The notes below the pieces were generated by a model. That model worked only from the letters and a program-made list of their open reading frames with translations. It was not told the origin of the DNA and did no database searches. The translations under genes and the position numbers were made by a program. From Delphinus delphis (taxonomy: Eukaryota; Chordata; Mammalia; Artiodactyla; Delphinidae), in assembly GCF_949987515.2 (NCBI RefSeq), contig NC_082695.1:86885604-86949603 (forward strand): a DNA stretch of 64,000 nucleotides, in the 5' to 3' direction. Positions 11,029-23,125 of the stretch are shown piece by piece (position 1 is the stretch's first letter; every line of letters begins with the position of its first letter).

Positions 11029-11827
11029 CTGAATATCTTCCCAGCAGTTTTGAAAAGAAAAATTAATCATCAACTCTTCCCAACTAGGTGTTTCTTAAGA
11101 TCCCCAAACAAGGCACATGGAGTCTTTGTAATGGGAAATTATTGTGTGTGTTACCCTGTAACCAATGCCATTTCTGCACTGGTGAAATTTCTTCTCTGGT
11201 TAAATCTTCTGAGAATGTATTTTCTGTCTTTTGGAAAGTGGGAGAGAGATAGTTATTACCTGAGAGCTTTAGGAGTGGGTGGGGACCTATCTCAACCCTA
11301 TGTCCTACCTGGCAGCCAACCACACTCCGAATTCTGAGTCTTCCTAAGGGTACCTCTCTGCAGACACTTGGCTCTTTGCTTTCTCTGTCTCCCAAATCTT
11401 CTACCGTTTCTGCACCCATGGCCTGTCTTTATATTTTGTGATTTGCAAGTACGGATGTCCCTAGTTTGGTTAAAAGTGGGGTTTGTGTTTATTTTCTTGC
11501 TTTTATTCTACTGGGAAAATTTCTGAAAAGTCAGAACTGTGTTTATTTGCCAAACTAAACCTGGAAGGGCCTGGCCTGGTATATTTTCACTGATGAAGTC
11601 CAAGAACCAAACCCGAGAAAGGAGAAAACAGCAAAAGGCATCACAAGACATGAGCACTTGAGTCCAGAGCCCCTGTCAGCTGCCTAAGTGTGCTTCCAAA
11701 CTCACGCTTGCGTGTGCCCCCAGAGGAGTTTCTTAGCATTTTAAAATGGAATCTCTGTTCTTAATTGGTTGAACTTAAGTTTTGTTTGCTTGTTCAGAAG
11801 GTGCCTTTCCCAAATGGGAATCACTTA
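11029..11827. other. Intergenic, nothing recognised
   Basis: ORFs of 110-126 codons on opposite strands overlap each other at 10957-11419 with no family signature. No splice framework or repeat could be supported. Confidence 0.4.
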
Positions 11828-11838
11828 GTGAAATTCTT

Positions 11839-12172
11839 TTTTTTTTATTATTTACTTATTTATTATTTTTGGCTGCGTTGGGTCTTCGTTGCTGGGCGCG
11901 TGCTTTCTCTAGTTGCGGCGAGCGGGGGCTACTCTTCATTGCGGTGCGCGGGCTTCTCACTGCGGTGGCTCCTCTTGTTGCGGGGCACGGGCTCTAGGCG
12001 CAAGGGCTTCGGTAGTTGTGGCTCGTGGGCCCTAGAGCGCAGGCTCAGTACTTGTGGCGCACGGGCTTAGTTGCTCCACAGCACGTGGGATCTTCCCGGA
12101 TCAGGGATTGAATCCGTGTCCCCTGCAATGGCAGGTGGATTCCTAGCCACTGCACCACCAGGGAGGTCCCTG
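11839..12172 (-). mobile_element. CHR-type SINE, long subtype, TSD
   Basis: Reverse copy of the long subtype, with the body made of 'gtagttgtggctc'-type modules and the right end 'accaccagggaggtccc'. The TSD 'gtgaaattctt' at 11828-11838 is repeated at 12173-12183. Confidence 0.92.
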
Positions 12173-12189
12173 GTGAAATTCTTATAGCT

Positions 12190-12400
12190 GTAAATATTGT
12201 TTCTTTTATTTTTAGTTGAGGTATAGCTGATTTACAATATTATATACATTTCAGGTGTACAACAGTGATTCACAACCTTTGAAGTTTATATTCCATTTAT
12301 TGTTATTAAAAATATTGGCCCTATTCCCTGTGCTGTACAGTAGAAATATTTTCCTGATACCATTTGTTCGAATCACAGAATCACAACGTCAGAGTTTATT
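12190..12400 (-). repeat. L1 3'-end fragment
   Basis: The complement of the common cetartiodactyl L1 3' UTR: 'gaggtatagctgatttacaa', then 'caggtgtacaacagtgattc' and 'ccctgtgctgtacagtag'. The same family appears at 24556, 31505, 34140 and 49993. Confidence 0.7.
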
Positions 12401-12583
12401 ATATTTGCAAGAAAGGGTTTCGTGGCTTATTGATGCGTGTTATACTTGTGCCTGCAAGGAGAGAACTGCCAGGTCTGGAGCAGTGCTAGTCGGCATGAAG
12501 GTGACATCGTGGGTACGAGTGACCCACGGCTGTGAAGTTTGCTCAAAGCCTCTTTCTTCTGGCTTCTTAAAAGCAGGGCCTGG

Positions 12584-12771
12584 GCTTCCCTGGTGGTGCA
12601 GTGGCTGAGAGTCCGCCTGCCGATGCAGGGGACACGGGTTCGTGCCCCGGTCCGGGAGGATCCCGCATGCCGCGGAGCGGCTGGGCCCGTGAGCCATGGC
12701 CGCTGAGCCTGCGCGTCCGGAGCCTGTGCTGCGCAACGGGAGAGGCCACAACAGTGAGAGGCCCGCGTAGC

Positions 12772-12809
<38 letters not shown>
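12584..12809 (+). mobile_element. CHR-type SINE, young subtype, long A tail, exact TSD
   Basis: Forward, complete copy: tRNA-like head, GC-rich body ending 'aggcccgcgtagcgc', then an uninterrupted run of about 36 A. An exact 13-bp duplication 'aagcagggcctgg' flanks it at 12571-12583 and 12810-12822. The intact tail and perfect TSD mark it as one of the youngest insertions here. Confidence 0.95.
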
Positions 12810-12810
<1 letters not shown>

Positions 12811-12822
12811 AGCAGGGCCTGG

Positions 12823-14785
12823 AACTGCTCCCCAACCCCCAACCCCCTTGTGGGAGGGGCTTTATGAACATCCTGCCTTAAGGGATGTGAGGTCCTTTTT
12901 TATTGGAGGAAAGATGGAGGTGATGCTGGGGGAAAGCAGAGCCCAGGTTTGGGAAGCGTCTCAGGACAAGTGTGGGGAGGGAAACTCCACAGCCTGCACC
13001 ACTAAGTCTGTGTCTGGCTGGGCTGTGATGTTTACCTGCCTGGTGGCCCTCAAAGGCGTCCTGACAAATGTATGACGGTAATGAAGCTTCATCCCTGATT
13101 CCTGGCTCTCACCTGAGAAACGGACAAGGGGGAAGGCCCCCCAGGTGCAGAGTGGAGGGGAGCGAGCCTCCCTCTCCCGGGACAGGGGCAGGGGCAGGGC
13201 TGGGCCCTCCCCCGCTCCCCACTCCCCACCCCCTGGACTCTCTGTGGGCAGAGGCCTCACAACAGAGCCTGACACCAGCCACTCTAGGGGGCAGATTCTA
13301 CGCCAGGGAAAGTGGTCCTAAGAGCAAATTTGCTGTCACACCCCTCTGGCTACAGCACGGCTGAAGTTCAGCGCCAGTCGCCTCTGGCGGGGACGGGGGC
13401 GAGTCCTGGACCTTGCTGGGTGGTAGCAGCATCTGTGACCTCCAAGCAAGAGATGTCAGCACCCCCCTTCTCCCCCGGGGTGATGACCGGAGTGGCTCCA
13501 GACGTGCTCTCCTTGCTGGCGTGTCCTAGTTCTCCTTGTCAGTCTCTGGTCTTCAGGAGTACTGCCCTGTCATCTGACTCGTCTGTTCCTTCTAGTCCAG
13601 TAGCATGGGGGTGGGACATGGCTCTACGGGCAGGATGCACTCTGTCTGTGCACGGCATTCCAGAACCACCCAAGAGTCTTGTTCTGCTCACTTCCCAGAA
13701 CCCAGGGCTCTCTTGGGAGAGTCAGTGTGAACCCCTGGCAGGTGCTCTGAGTGCTGAGTGGAGAAGGTTTTCCGCTTGCTGAAGCCCTTTGCGGTGGTTA
13801 TGCTGGTGTCCTCCGTGGGTCACCCACCGCCTCTGGCTCATCTTGGTTTGTGGTCTGTGGATCGTTCTTCATCATCTGAGCTGCTGTTATCCTGACTCTT
13901 CGTGTGATGGGTGATTTGGGATGGAAGCTGGGACATCTGGGTCTTGCATTAGGAGACCCAGGTCCTAGCCGATCTTCCTTTGTAGCAGGCGGTCCCTCAC
14001 TGGGGTGGAGGGTTCCCACTGGTCTGGCAGCACCGCGGGGTCATCGTGGGAACACGTGGGTGGGCTGCATCCTCCCTGGACCCGACCCTTCTCATACCTT
14101 CTCAGTGTGGGTGCCGTCGCCCCTCGGCCTCCTTGCCTCCCAACCAGCGTGTAAGCTCCGCTCCCCGGGGCCTGCGGACATCAGGGGAGGGGTGCAAGCG
14201 GGCAGGGGGCCCAGCAGCCCATGTCCTACCACCTCCTCTGCCCGCTGATTCCCAGAGCGGGTTGGGGGCTGCCTACTCAGCCTCCCCTGGCTTTGTTTTC
14301 AATACCGTGGAAGGAGCTGAATCCCCATCCCTGGAAGCCCTCTGGTCCAGCAGTGGGGTCTGCATCCAAGGCAACAGGAGACCTTCTCCCTGGACCCGGG
14401 ACGTCTTCGCGTTGAAACGGAAGGAAGGGTGTGCTCTCTTGCTTCCTGGGGCCTTTCATCTCTACTTCTTTTTGTGACTCTGAGGCCTGTGGTCCTTGGT
14501 ATCTGGCTCCGTAACTACTGACATTAGTACAAAAGAGAACCTAGAGGTATTCTGAGCCTAGGGTGGCCCTCGCCTGCCCTTGGCCGTGGCGTTAGTGGGA
14601 AGTGGGTCTGTGTGTGCTGTCCTGTGTGGGTTATTGCAGGACACAGCTGAGAAGCACACGCCTCCATCAGTTTCAACCTTCAACACACAAAGCGCTCATG
14701 TGGGGCGTTCTGAACAGCGGTGCTCATTTTCCTTACTTGTAGCTTGATGTGAAATCCAAGGAGTGGACAACGGCTGCGATTATTA
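12823..14785. other. GC-rich intergenic, nothing recognised
   Basis: About 2 kb of GC-rich, ORF-rich sequence. Several ORFs of 70-156 codons occupy both strands at once (for example 13312-13782 and 13904-14477). None shows a domain, signal peptide, internal repeat or paired splice sites. These look like chance ORFs in GC-rich DNA; an unrecognised lncRNA or rapidly evolving exon cannot be excluded. Confidence 0.4.
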
Positions 14786-15232
14786 ATTTTATACGTCAGC
14801 TTGGCTGAGCCAAGGGGTGGATGTCCAGACGTCTGGTTAAACATTATTTCTGGGCGTGTGTGTGATGGTGTTTCTGGAGAGATTAGCATTTGAAATAGTG
14901 GACTGGGCACTGCGGTTGGCCTTCCCTGGCGTGGGCAGGCGTCATCCGGTCTGCTGAGAGCCTGCCTAAGGACAAAAGGCAGAGGGAGGGTGGATTTGCT
15001 CTGCCCGACTGGCTGAGCTGGGGTGTTGGTTTCCTACGGCTCTAGGGTCTCCAGCTCCCTGGCCTTCAGACTCTGCCACCGGCTCTGCTGGGCCTCCAGC
15101 TTGCGTAATAGATAGTGTGAGCTGATGCCTTATCGTAAGCCTCTTTATAGACACACACACACACACACGCACGCACGCACGCACGCACATGCGTGCACAC
15201 ACATCTCCTATTGGTTGTTTCTCTGGAAAACC
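14785..15232 (+). repeat. Old interspersed repeat, family unassigned (copy 1)
   Basis: It begins with text like 'ttaattttatacgtcagctt' and ends 'ctattggttgtttctctgga'. The 28885-29345 copy shares the same opening and closing sentences. A CA repeat lies near its right end. It could be an old LTR or a DNA element; I could not settle the family by eye. Confidence 0.6.
15151..15202. repeat. (CA)n/(CACG)n microsatellite
   Basis: An alternating purine-pyrimidine array: (ac) units followed by 'gcac' units. Confidence 0.95.
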
Positions 15233-16650
15233 CGAATATGATGGTTAAAAATGAAAAGGTTTATCCTTGAGATGGAGGACCTTCACTGAAGGTGGACATC
15301 CCGCCTGAATGCCGTAGAGGGATCACTCTTGCTTTGCCACGGCTGCATCTCTCAGGTTCCGTTCCGCCTTAAAGATTCCACATTAAAACTAAGAAAGAGA
15401 TAAACATCCTGGACGGCGTTGCCCACATGGAGAATCTCGGGGGAGAATAAGACTTAACGTTTCCAATGGAAAAATTGTTTTGCTAGGCAACATCCCAAAT
15501 ACACTTGCCATTAGACCAGGAGAATATCGTGTGTTACAAACTAATTTTGCACATGACATTTCGAAGATATCGTTTTAATTTAATTTAAACGCATTGTGAC
15601 TCTCTGCATATGGCTTGTGAAAACAAAATTCAATCATGGCAGCTAGACAAATTAAAATGTTTCTGGTTGCACCCTGCAACCTTTGCTTCCTTGTTTCCTG
15701 AGAATGCCAGAGTCTTGCTTGTAGAGAGCAGAGGCCAGTATGTGCAATCATTTTGGAGGGTCTGAAATAATTTTCCTGTCCCTGTGAATTTCTGTTGAAC
15801 CGTATCTTGAGCCGTGAAGTCACCTCTGTAACAGCCCTAGATCAGTTTGGATGTTGCCGTGGCCCTAACTGCCCCTGTAGGTTAACTATGTTGCCATCAA
15901 GTGGTGACAAGAAGACATAGTTAATTGATCTGAACTATTTAGCTGAGTTGGATACTAGAAATCGTTATCAGTCTCCAAGGCCTTTATTAAGAAATTCACA
16001 TGTTTATTTAAAATTTGAACTCTAACTGGATATGTCACATCCTTCACATATCAAATAAATCAAATAAGAAAAAACAGTCCGCTTTTCAAGCCTGTCCGAT
16101 CTGAATCGCAATCTTGCAGAAGCTGACGTCCTTCTACTTGGTTTTCTAGCTTACTGGCTTAGTCTGTGCCTTCTTCGCTCAGGGGCTGTATTTCCTCTGC
16201 TTCTGGGTGTTTGCTTGGCCTTAGCTCATTCATCGGCTGGCTAAGTATTTTGCCCTACTTGGGGGATATCTTCCTTGTTTGTCAGTATTTGTTTTACTCA
16301 AGTTTTTGGTGCGTTTTGGAGGTTGGGTGCAGGGAGGGAAACCAGGAGGAAAGGTGCGCAAAGCTCAGGTTTAATTTAGGTCAAAGACAAGGAGGCTGTT
16401 CTGTTTGTTTCCATCTCCTTGAAAGAGCCTTCCTGTCCTTCCTAGGTGTGACCTACCTCTCAAGGATTCGATGGTCTGCCTTCAAGCTATTTTCAAGTTT
16501 ACCCTTCAAACTAACTGGAAAATTAGTGGTTTTTATTAAGGCAATAGAAAATCAGACTGAATTTTTAAGTACTTAAAAAGAAGTTGTTTCCATTGTCTAT
16601 TTTAAATATTAAAAGTATGATAAAAATAAGCACAGTCATGGTGGAGAAAA
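15233..16650. other. Intergenic, nothing recognised
   Basis: AT-rich to mixed sequence. An ORF of 136 codons at 16166-16576 has no recognisable family and no splice context. No repeat could be named with confidence. Confidence 0.4.
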
Positions 16651-16659
16651 GTCCAGAAA

Positions 16660-16960
16660 CTTAAAGGTGGGGATGGATGTTCCTGGCCTTGGCAACTCAC
16701 TTTCTTGTATCTCCCCTAGGCTCGCCCCCGCCAGCCCTTCTGTGTATATTTCAAACATCTCCAGTTATTCACAAAGATATTTATATAATAATTCCTTCTA
16801 ACCTCCTTTTTTCTTTAAACCAAGTCATCATATTATGTGCCCTCTCCTGCAACTTGGTTTCTTATCGTATTTCTTGGAAAACTTTACAAGCTGTTATTAT
16901 AGTTCTACTTCACTCTGTTGTAACTAAAAATATTTGGTCAAAGTAAATTTGCACCTGGTC
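16660..16960 (-). repeat. Old L1-like fragment (probable)
   Basis: The 'catattatgtgccctctcct', 'caacttggtttcttatcgta' text has the flavour of the complement of old L1 3' regions seen elsewhere in the window (30380-30840). It is diverged. Confidence 0.4.
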
Positions 16961-17232
16961 ACAAATAACATACTACAAAAGAGCTTAAGGTAAAGTGTCA
17001 CAATTATACTGAGTCTCCCCCATTCACTAGCTTTGAACTACCATTTCCAGTTCTATTGGAAAGTACCCCCATGCATTAGACAACATGTTTACATGTAGTT
17101 TTTATTTGTAGCATCAGACGTTACCAACTCCCTGGTATGAAAGATTAATATTTGGCTCGCTTACACTCTCTTTATCCTAATACTTGATTACACTTCTTCC
17201 CTAAGATTTTAACATAAAAAATATATATATAT

Positions 17233-17632
17233 TTTATAAATTTATTTATTTTTGGCTGCGTTGGGTCTTCGTTGCCGCTCGCGGGCTTCCTCTAGTTGCG
17301 GTGAGCAGGGGCTACTCTTTGTTGCGGTGCGCGGGCTTCTCATTGTGGTGGCTTGTCTCGTTGCAGAGCACGGGCTGTAGGCACGCAGGCTTCTGTAGTT
17401 GTGGCTCTTGGGCTCAGTAGTCGTGGCTCGCGGGCTCTAGAGCACAGGCTCAGTAGTTGTGGTGCAGGGACTCTAGAGCGCAGGCTTCAGTAGTTGTGGC
17501 ACACAGGCTCAGTAGTTGTGGCACACGGGCTTAGTTGTTCCACAGCATGTGGGATCTTCCCGGACCATGGCTCGAGCCCATGTCCCCTGCATTGGCAGGC
17601 AGACTCTCAACCACTGGCCACCAGGGAAGCCC
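17233..17632 (-). mobile_element. CHR-type SINE, long subtype, expanded body
   Basis: Reverse copy with an AT-rich tail complement and the end 'ccaccagggaagccc'. The body has extra 'cagtagttgtggc'-type modules and is about 400 bp long, against about 330-350 bp for the other long copies, which suggests internal module duplication. Confidence 0.9.
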
Positions 17633-18048
17633 TTTCAGTTCTTTTGGTATATACCTAAAAGTAGAATTGTTAGCTTTTATGGAAACTCTATATTTAACTC
17701 TTTGAGTTAAACTCAAATTGCCAAAACTATTTGGAAAACTGCTAAACTCTTTTCCCAAGTGGCTGCACCATTGTCATTCCCACCAGCCATGTGTGAGGGT
17801 TCGAGATCCTCCCCACCCTTGTTAGCACTTGTTGTCTGTCTTTTTTTTTATAGCCATCCTAGTGTGTGAAGTGGTATCTCCTTATGAGTTTCATTTGCAT
17901 TTCTCTGATAGCTAATGATATTGAGTTTCTTTGCATGATATTGTTAGCCATTTGCATGTTTTCTTTGGAGAAATGTCTATTTAGATCTTTTCCCATTTTT
18001 AAAAACAAATTTTTTTGAACTGAAGTATGATTGATTTACACAACCACG

Positions 18049-18183
18049 GTTTTTTATTTATTTATTTGTTTATTGGCTGAACCCTGCGGCGTGTGGGATC
18101 TTGGTTCCCCAATCAGGGATTGAACCCGTGCCCCCTGCACTGGGAGCGTGGAGTCTTATCCACTGGACCACCAGGGAAGTCCC
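18049..18183 (-). mobile_element. CHR-type SINE, short subtype
   Basis: Reverse copy: TTTATTTATT tail complement, 'ggctgaaccctgcggcgtgt' through 'ccaccagggaagtcc'. It is nested in the L1 at 17633-19110. Confidence 0.85.
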
Positions 18184-18212
18184 CCTTTGCCTTTTTCTTT
18201 TTTTAAAGAGAT

Positions 18213-18536
18213 TTCTTTTTTTTTTTAATTAATTATTTAATTAATTTTTGGCTGCGTTGGGTCTTCGTTGCTTAACGTGGTCTTTCTCTAGTTGCGGCGA
18301 GCGGGGGCTGCTCTTCGCTGCGGTGTGCGGGCTTCTCATTGCGGTGGCTTCTCTTGTTGTGGAGCCCGGGATCTAGGTGCTTGGGCTTCAATAGTTGTGG
18401 CGCTCTGGCACAGTAGTTGTGGCACACAGGCTTAGCTGCTCCATGGCATGTGGGGTCTTCCCCGACCAGGGCTCAAACCCATGTCCCCTGCAGTGGCAGG
18501 CGGATTCTTCACCACTGCACCACGAGGAAAGTCCCC
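18213..18536 (-). mobile_element. CHR-type SINE, long subtype
   Basis: Reverse copy: 'aattaattatttaattaatt' tail, 'tttggctgcgttgggtcttc' body, and an end 'accacgaggaaagtcccc' that has mutated away from the usual 'caccagggaagtcc'. It is nested in L1, immediately right of another SINE. Confidence 0.9.
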
Positions 18537-19129
18537 CCATTTACCCGTGTTTGAACTGAGCTGTCTTTTCCCTGCTGAGTTGTAAGAGTTCTTTGTATCC
18601 TGTGGATGTTTGGCCTTCCTCAGGTATATGATTTGTAAATATTTTCTCCCATTGTATGGCTTGTCTTTTAACTTTCTTGGTGTTGTGTTTTCAAGCACAG
18701 AAGTTTTAAATTTTGAAGTCCAGTGTATCTGTTTCTTTGGTTGCTTGTGCTTTTGGTGTCATAGCTAAGGAACCACTGACGATCATGCAGGTTTACGCCT
18801 GTGTTTTTCTCTAAGAGTTGTATAGTTTTAGCTCCTACATTTTGGTCTTAGTTCCATTTGAGTTAATTTCTGTATACGGTGTGAGGCAAGGGTCCGATTT
18901 CATTCTTTTGTAGGTGTCCCAGCACCTTTCGTTGAACAGACTCTTCTTTCCCCATTGAAACGTCCAGACACACTTGTTGTAAATCAATGGACCATACATG
19001 TAAGTGTTTATTTTGGACTGTCAGTTCTATTCTATTGATCTGTCTGTCTGTTCTTATGCCATTTTCACTCAACAGTGTGTATTGGAGATAAGTCGTATAT
19101 CAGGACGTGAAGACCTTCTTCATTCTCTT

Positions 19130-19440
19130 CTGTTGCTGCTATACCATGAGTTGAAATTTACTGAATATATATGATTTTAACTTGGCCCATTTTTTTCATT
19201 GACAACAAATTGTTTACAGTCTTTTTGCTGAAATTATTATACATGCACCTTTTAAATTGTGTATGTGTCCATATACCTCTAAGATAAAATTCTCTTAAGT
19301 AGAATTGCTTATCTAACTAAGTTAGCAAATGGATTTGGCTGTTTTCTAGAGAGCTGGTGTGGACCTGGACGGCATTGTGTGAATTTGTCTCCAAATGAGC
19401 AGATGAATAAAATACTGTATTTTCTTAACTCTTTCCAAAG
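19130..19440 (-). repeat. Old L1-like fragment (probable)
   Basis: Text including 'ttgtttacagtctttttgct' and 'gataaaattctcttaagtag' resembles the complement of an old L1 3' region. Confidence 0.4.
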
Positions 19441-19779
19441 TGAGATCTTTTCGTAAAAAGGAATACATTTCTTTTTGGTCCCTGTTCACCTCCCATAGCG
19501 GAGGCGGGCTGTGTGTACAGTGGTCTGTCTCAATCCAAGTTTATGTTTGATTTTTTCTCTTATGGACTGAAATGTGTCCTTTCCTAGTAACCTAATTTGC
19601 TTTCTTTCCCCATAAGTGAACGAGTGCAGTACCAGCCTGATGAAAACTCCCAGGATTCTCCTCCAGGCTTTAACGATTCACCCCTAAAACGCTCACTGCT
19701 GCTCACAGCTCGCAGTTGACCATCTGTGTCACCATCTTCCCTCCCATCCCAGCAGGCTGAGCGCTTGACATGGTTTCTG

Positions 19780-19950
19780 TTCTTTGCTTCTCACAGCCAT
19801 CTTCCACTTCTGGTGCTATTCTCATCACCAGTGCACAGATGAGGACACGAAAGCTTGGTGAGGTTCAGAATGTGTCCAAAAAGCAAACAGGCAGATCTGG
19901 TTTGTCTGATTCCAGAGTGCAGACGGATGACCCCTGCTCTCTGACGCCAG
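19780..19950 (+). repeat. MIR SINE (diverged)
   Basis: The core-like phrase 'gtgcacagatgaggacacga' and the following 'gtccaaaaagcaaacaggca' follow the order of a forward MIR. Confidence 0.55.
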
Positions 19951-20419
19951 GGCTTGGAGCTGCTCTACGGTCTGCAGTCCTCCTCCGGGGCCGTGGTTAG
20001 CCTGTGTCCCCCTGGCTCTGGGCCCATCCAGTGCACTGCCTCGTCTCTTTCTTCCATAACCCTATACACTCACCTTCCCTGTCTGCTCCTTAAAGCACAA
20101 GTTGTGACAATTTTGCAAGTTAATTTCTCTTGAGAGAAATATTCAAAATTCAGTTCATCTCTAAGTATTTGCAAGCGAATCTCAGTGAAATCTCTAAGTT
20201 CATTTAGGTCCCGTCGGCTTCTTATGCAGCTTGTGAATTAGCTGTCCCCTTGGAGCAGTTTTCCTTCCTTTTGCTTATTAGCTTCAGCTCATTAGCTTAA
20301 AGCTCACCCCAGCCATCTGCGACCAGGAAGGAAAGTAAGTAAATTCGAATAAATCTTAGTTCCCTCTTAACTCTGGTCGGAGGTCTTAAAGGGGTTACAG
20401 AAAGAGAAAAAAAATGTCC

Positions 20420-21470
20420 TTCTTACGGACTGATTGTAGGAATCCTGTAGTGTTTTTGGAAATTTTTCGACAAAGATATCAAAAGGAATAATACCACCCA
20501 AGTTCTATGTACAGAACAGGACCATGAGCCCAGGAGCAAGACAGGATCTGACCAGAATAAGTGATGCTGTGAACACAGGGAATCAGGAGAGGCTTGGTGT
20601 TAAAATGCATTGTACAAAGTTTCTGAACTATCGAGTAGCCTTCTTAAACTGGTGGGAAGAAAACAGACAGCAAAATCAGGAGAAAAGAGAGAATTCTTCC
20701 AAGGCAGGAAGCATGTATGATAAGCTGGTGTGGATTTATGGCAGACCAGATCCTTTGAAAGTGTATTAACGAAACTGATATAACCTACGAATTCGAAACA
20801 TATGAAATTGCCAATGTTCTACCATTTTTGAATGAAAAAAATCACACTTTTAAATGGTTTGATCTACCGTTTCTTTAGAGTCTGGTACAAAATGGGCCAC
20901 ATGAAAAAAGCAGTTTCTTGAGCCCCAGCGACTTCAGCGATCAGAACGTCAAGGTGTTTGTGCCCCTGAAGCTTCATTTGACTGTTAAGTCTGATGCCCA
21001 CTTGCTCCACGGTCCAGAGGAGGTACTTATACTTCCAAAGGCTTCTGCCAAAGTTGGAAGCTGTATGATCTGCCCAGCAATGGCTCTGGCATGGACGGCC
21101 ACGCCTCTGTCATGACCACAGTGAGGTGGTCTGTACCATGCCGCTCTGACACCTACCCAAACCACAGCAGTGCTCCCTGCCGGACTCTCAGGGCCAAAGC
21201 TCTCTAGTTTATATGAAAGACACACTTGGCCATTCTTCCCAGAGTGCACCAGCCCCACCGCCAGACCCTCGTGTTGGACTGGAGAGCCTTCCGGTCACAT
21301 GCCTGCCATTGTAGCCTCCCCCATGACCCCTTCCTCTGAGCTGTCTCCAGGTAACAGTGGTGAGGTCCTGTTTGTAGCCCTGTTGTACTTTCCTCTGGAC
21401 AGATCTCTGTAAGAAGACCTGTGAATGCTGGCTTTCAAACACATAAGGATAGGAGTACTTTTGTGATAGC
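20420..21470. other. Unidentified stretch with several open segments
   Basis: ORFs at 20524-20769, 20918-21115 and 21170-21412 (+) lie in neighbouring stretches, the last two in one frame split by stops. No family was recognised, no splice sites pair sensibly, and antisense ORFs overlap. A decayed processed pseudogene or old retroelement is possible; nothing more can be said. Confidence 0.3.
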
Positions 21471-21479
21471 AATACCTGG

Positions 21480-23125
21480 TCTCAAGACAGTAACTAAGAC
21501 ATGGTGACATTGGTGAAGGGTAGTCATACAGATCAGTGGAACGGAAAAGAGTTCAGAAAAAGACCGTATATGGTTAATTGATTTTGGGCAAAGTACCAAG
21601 CTAATCCAATATAGAGGAGATAGACTTCAGCAAATGGTGCTGGCTCAATTGGGCATCTCTAGATGAAAAATAAACCCCAGCCTATGTCTTGCACATATAT
21701 ATACAAAAATTAACTTGAGGTGGACCATAAACCTTAATGTAAAACCTAAGACTAAAAAAAGCTCTGAAAGAAAACATAAGAGAAAATCTTTGTGACCTTT
21801 TGACAAGGGAGTCATTCCTAGATAAGATGCAGTAAACACAAACTATAAAAGAATTGATAAATTGAATAAATGTCATCAAAAGTTAATGATCTTCAAGGAC
21901 GTTCGTGGTGGCGCAGTGGTTAAGAATCTGTCTGCCGATGCAGGGGACACGGGTTCGAGCCCTGGTCCGGGAAGATCCCACATGCCGCGGAGCAACTAAG
22001 CCCGTGCGCCACAGCTACTGAGTCCACGTGCCACAACTGCTGAGTCCACGTGCCACAACTACTGAAGCTGGTGCGCCAAAAGCCCGTGCTCCTCAACTAG
22101 AGAAGCCACTGCAATGAGAAGCCTGTGCACTGCAATGAAGAGTATCCCCCGCTCGCCACAACTAGAGAAAGCGCACGTGCAGCAACGAAGACCCAACGCA
22201 GCCAAAAATAAATAATAAATAAATAAATTTATGAAAACAAACAAAAAAACAACCTAGTAATCAGAATGTATAAAGAATGCCCACAACTCAAAAATATGAA
22301 AACAGGGCAGGGGGAAGGATTTGGACACTTGATCAAGAAAAACTATGACGACAAAGAAGCACGTGAAAAGAGCCTCAAAGTCTTTAGTTATTGAAGAAAT
22401 CAAAGTTAAAACCAAATGAATACAACACTGCACGTCAATGAGAATGTCTTAAAAATTTATTAAAGAACCCTGACAAGATTGTCGACAAGGATGGGGAACC
22501 ACAGGACCCCTCGCACGTGCTGGTGGGCAGCCACTCTGGGACACGGCTGGGCGGCTTCTTACAGAGTTAAACGTGTGCTCACCACTCGACCATCAAGACA
22601 AGTCCCGGGTATTTACCTGGGATGAGTGGAAACATGTCCACCCACAGACCCACAGATCAATGTCTGTGGCAACTTTATCCACAGAGGCCCAGACTGGAGT
22701 ATCCCAGCTGTCCATGAGCCTGTGAAGAGACGAAGTGAGGTTTATTTCCACAGCAAAACACGGCTCTGCGGGAAAAGGAACGGACTCCTGATGTGTGCAA
22801 CCACATGGGTGAACCTCAGAATCATTGTGTGAAGTGAAAGGAGCTCGACTCAAAGGCTGTATATTGTGTGATTCCGTTTATGTGACCTTCTGGAAAGACC
22901 AGACTATACGATTGGAATCAGATTACTGTGGGCCAAGAGCTGGGCGTGCTGGGAGTGGTCGACTGCATGGGGGTAGAAGCGGACGTTTGGGGTGATGGAA
23001 ATTGTCTGTCTCTTAAATGTGGTAGTGGTTTCACGACTGTATCTCTTCGGTCAAAGCTCATAGAACTGGACACTTAAAAAGGGTGAATTTTTCATCTATA
23101 CGCCAATAAAACGTTTTTAAAAAGT
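21480..23125 (+). mobile_element. L1 3' half with nested SINE
   Basis: Forward L1 ORF2-derived text ('gatcagtggaacggaaaaga', 'gagaatgtcttaaaaattta') runs to the L1 3' end ('gaactggacacttaaaaagg', 'cgccaataaaacg'). The SINE at 21896-22250 interrupts it. Frames carry stops, so it is a dead copy. Confidence 0.85.
21896..22250 (+). mobile_element. CHR-type SINE, long subtype
   Basis: Forward copy: 'gtggtggcgcagtggttaag' head, 'ccacaactactgaagc' body modules, 'gcagccaaaaataaataata' tail. It sits inside the L1. Confidence 0.92.

Larger units (their letters stand above)
17633..19110 (-). mobile_element. L1 ORF2 fragment with two nested SINEs
   Basis: The complement of L1 ORF2 is split in pieces: 17633-18045 (including 'tttgcatttctctgatagct' and 'agaaatgtctatttagatct') and 18537-19110 ('aaatattttctcccattgta', 'ttggttgcttgtgcttttgg'). 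SINEs at 18049 and 18213 interrupt it. Frames are broken throughout. Confidence 0.85.

Noticed and set aside
12584..12660. tRNA gene candidate
   Set aside because: The tRNA-like text is the head of the SINE; no stand-alone tRNA with intact arms was seen.
13312..14477. ORFs of 114-156 codons in a GC-rich stretch
   Set aside because: They overlap on both strands, with no domain, no splice framework and no codon pattern that stands out.
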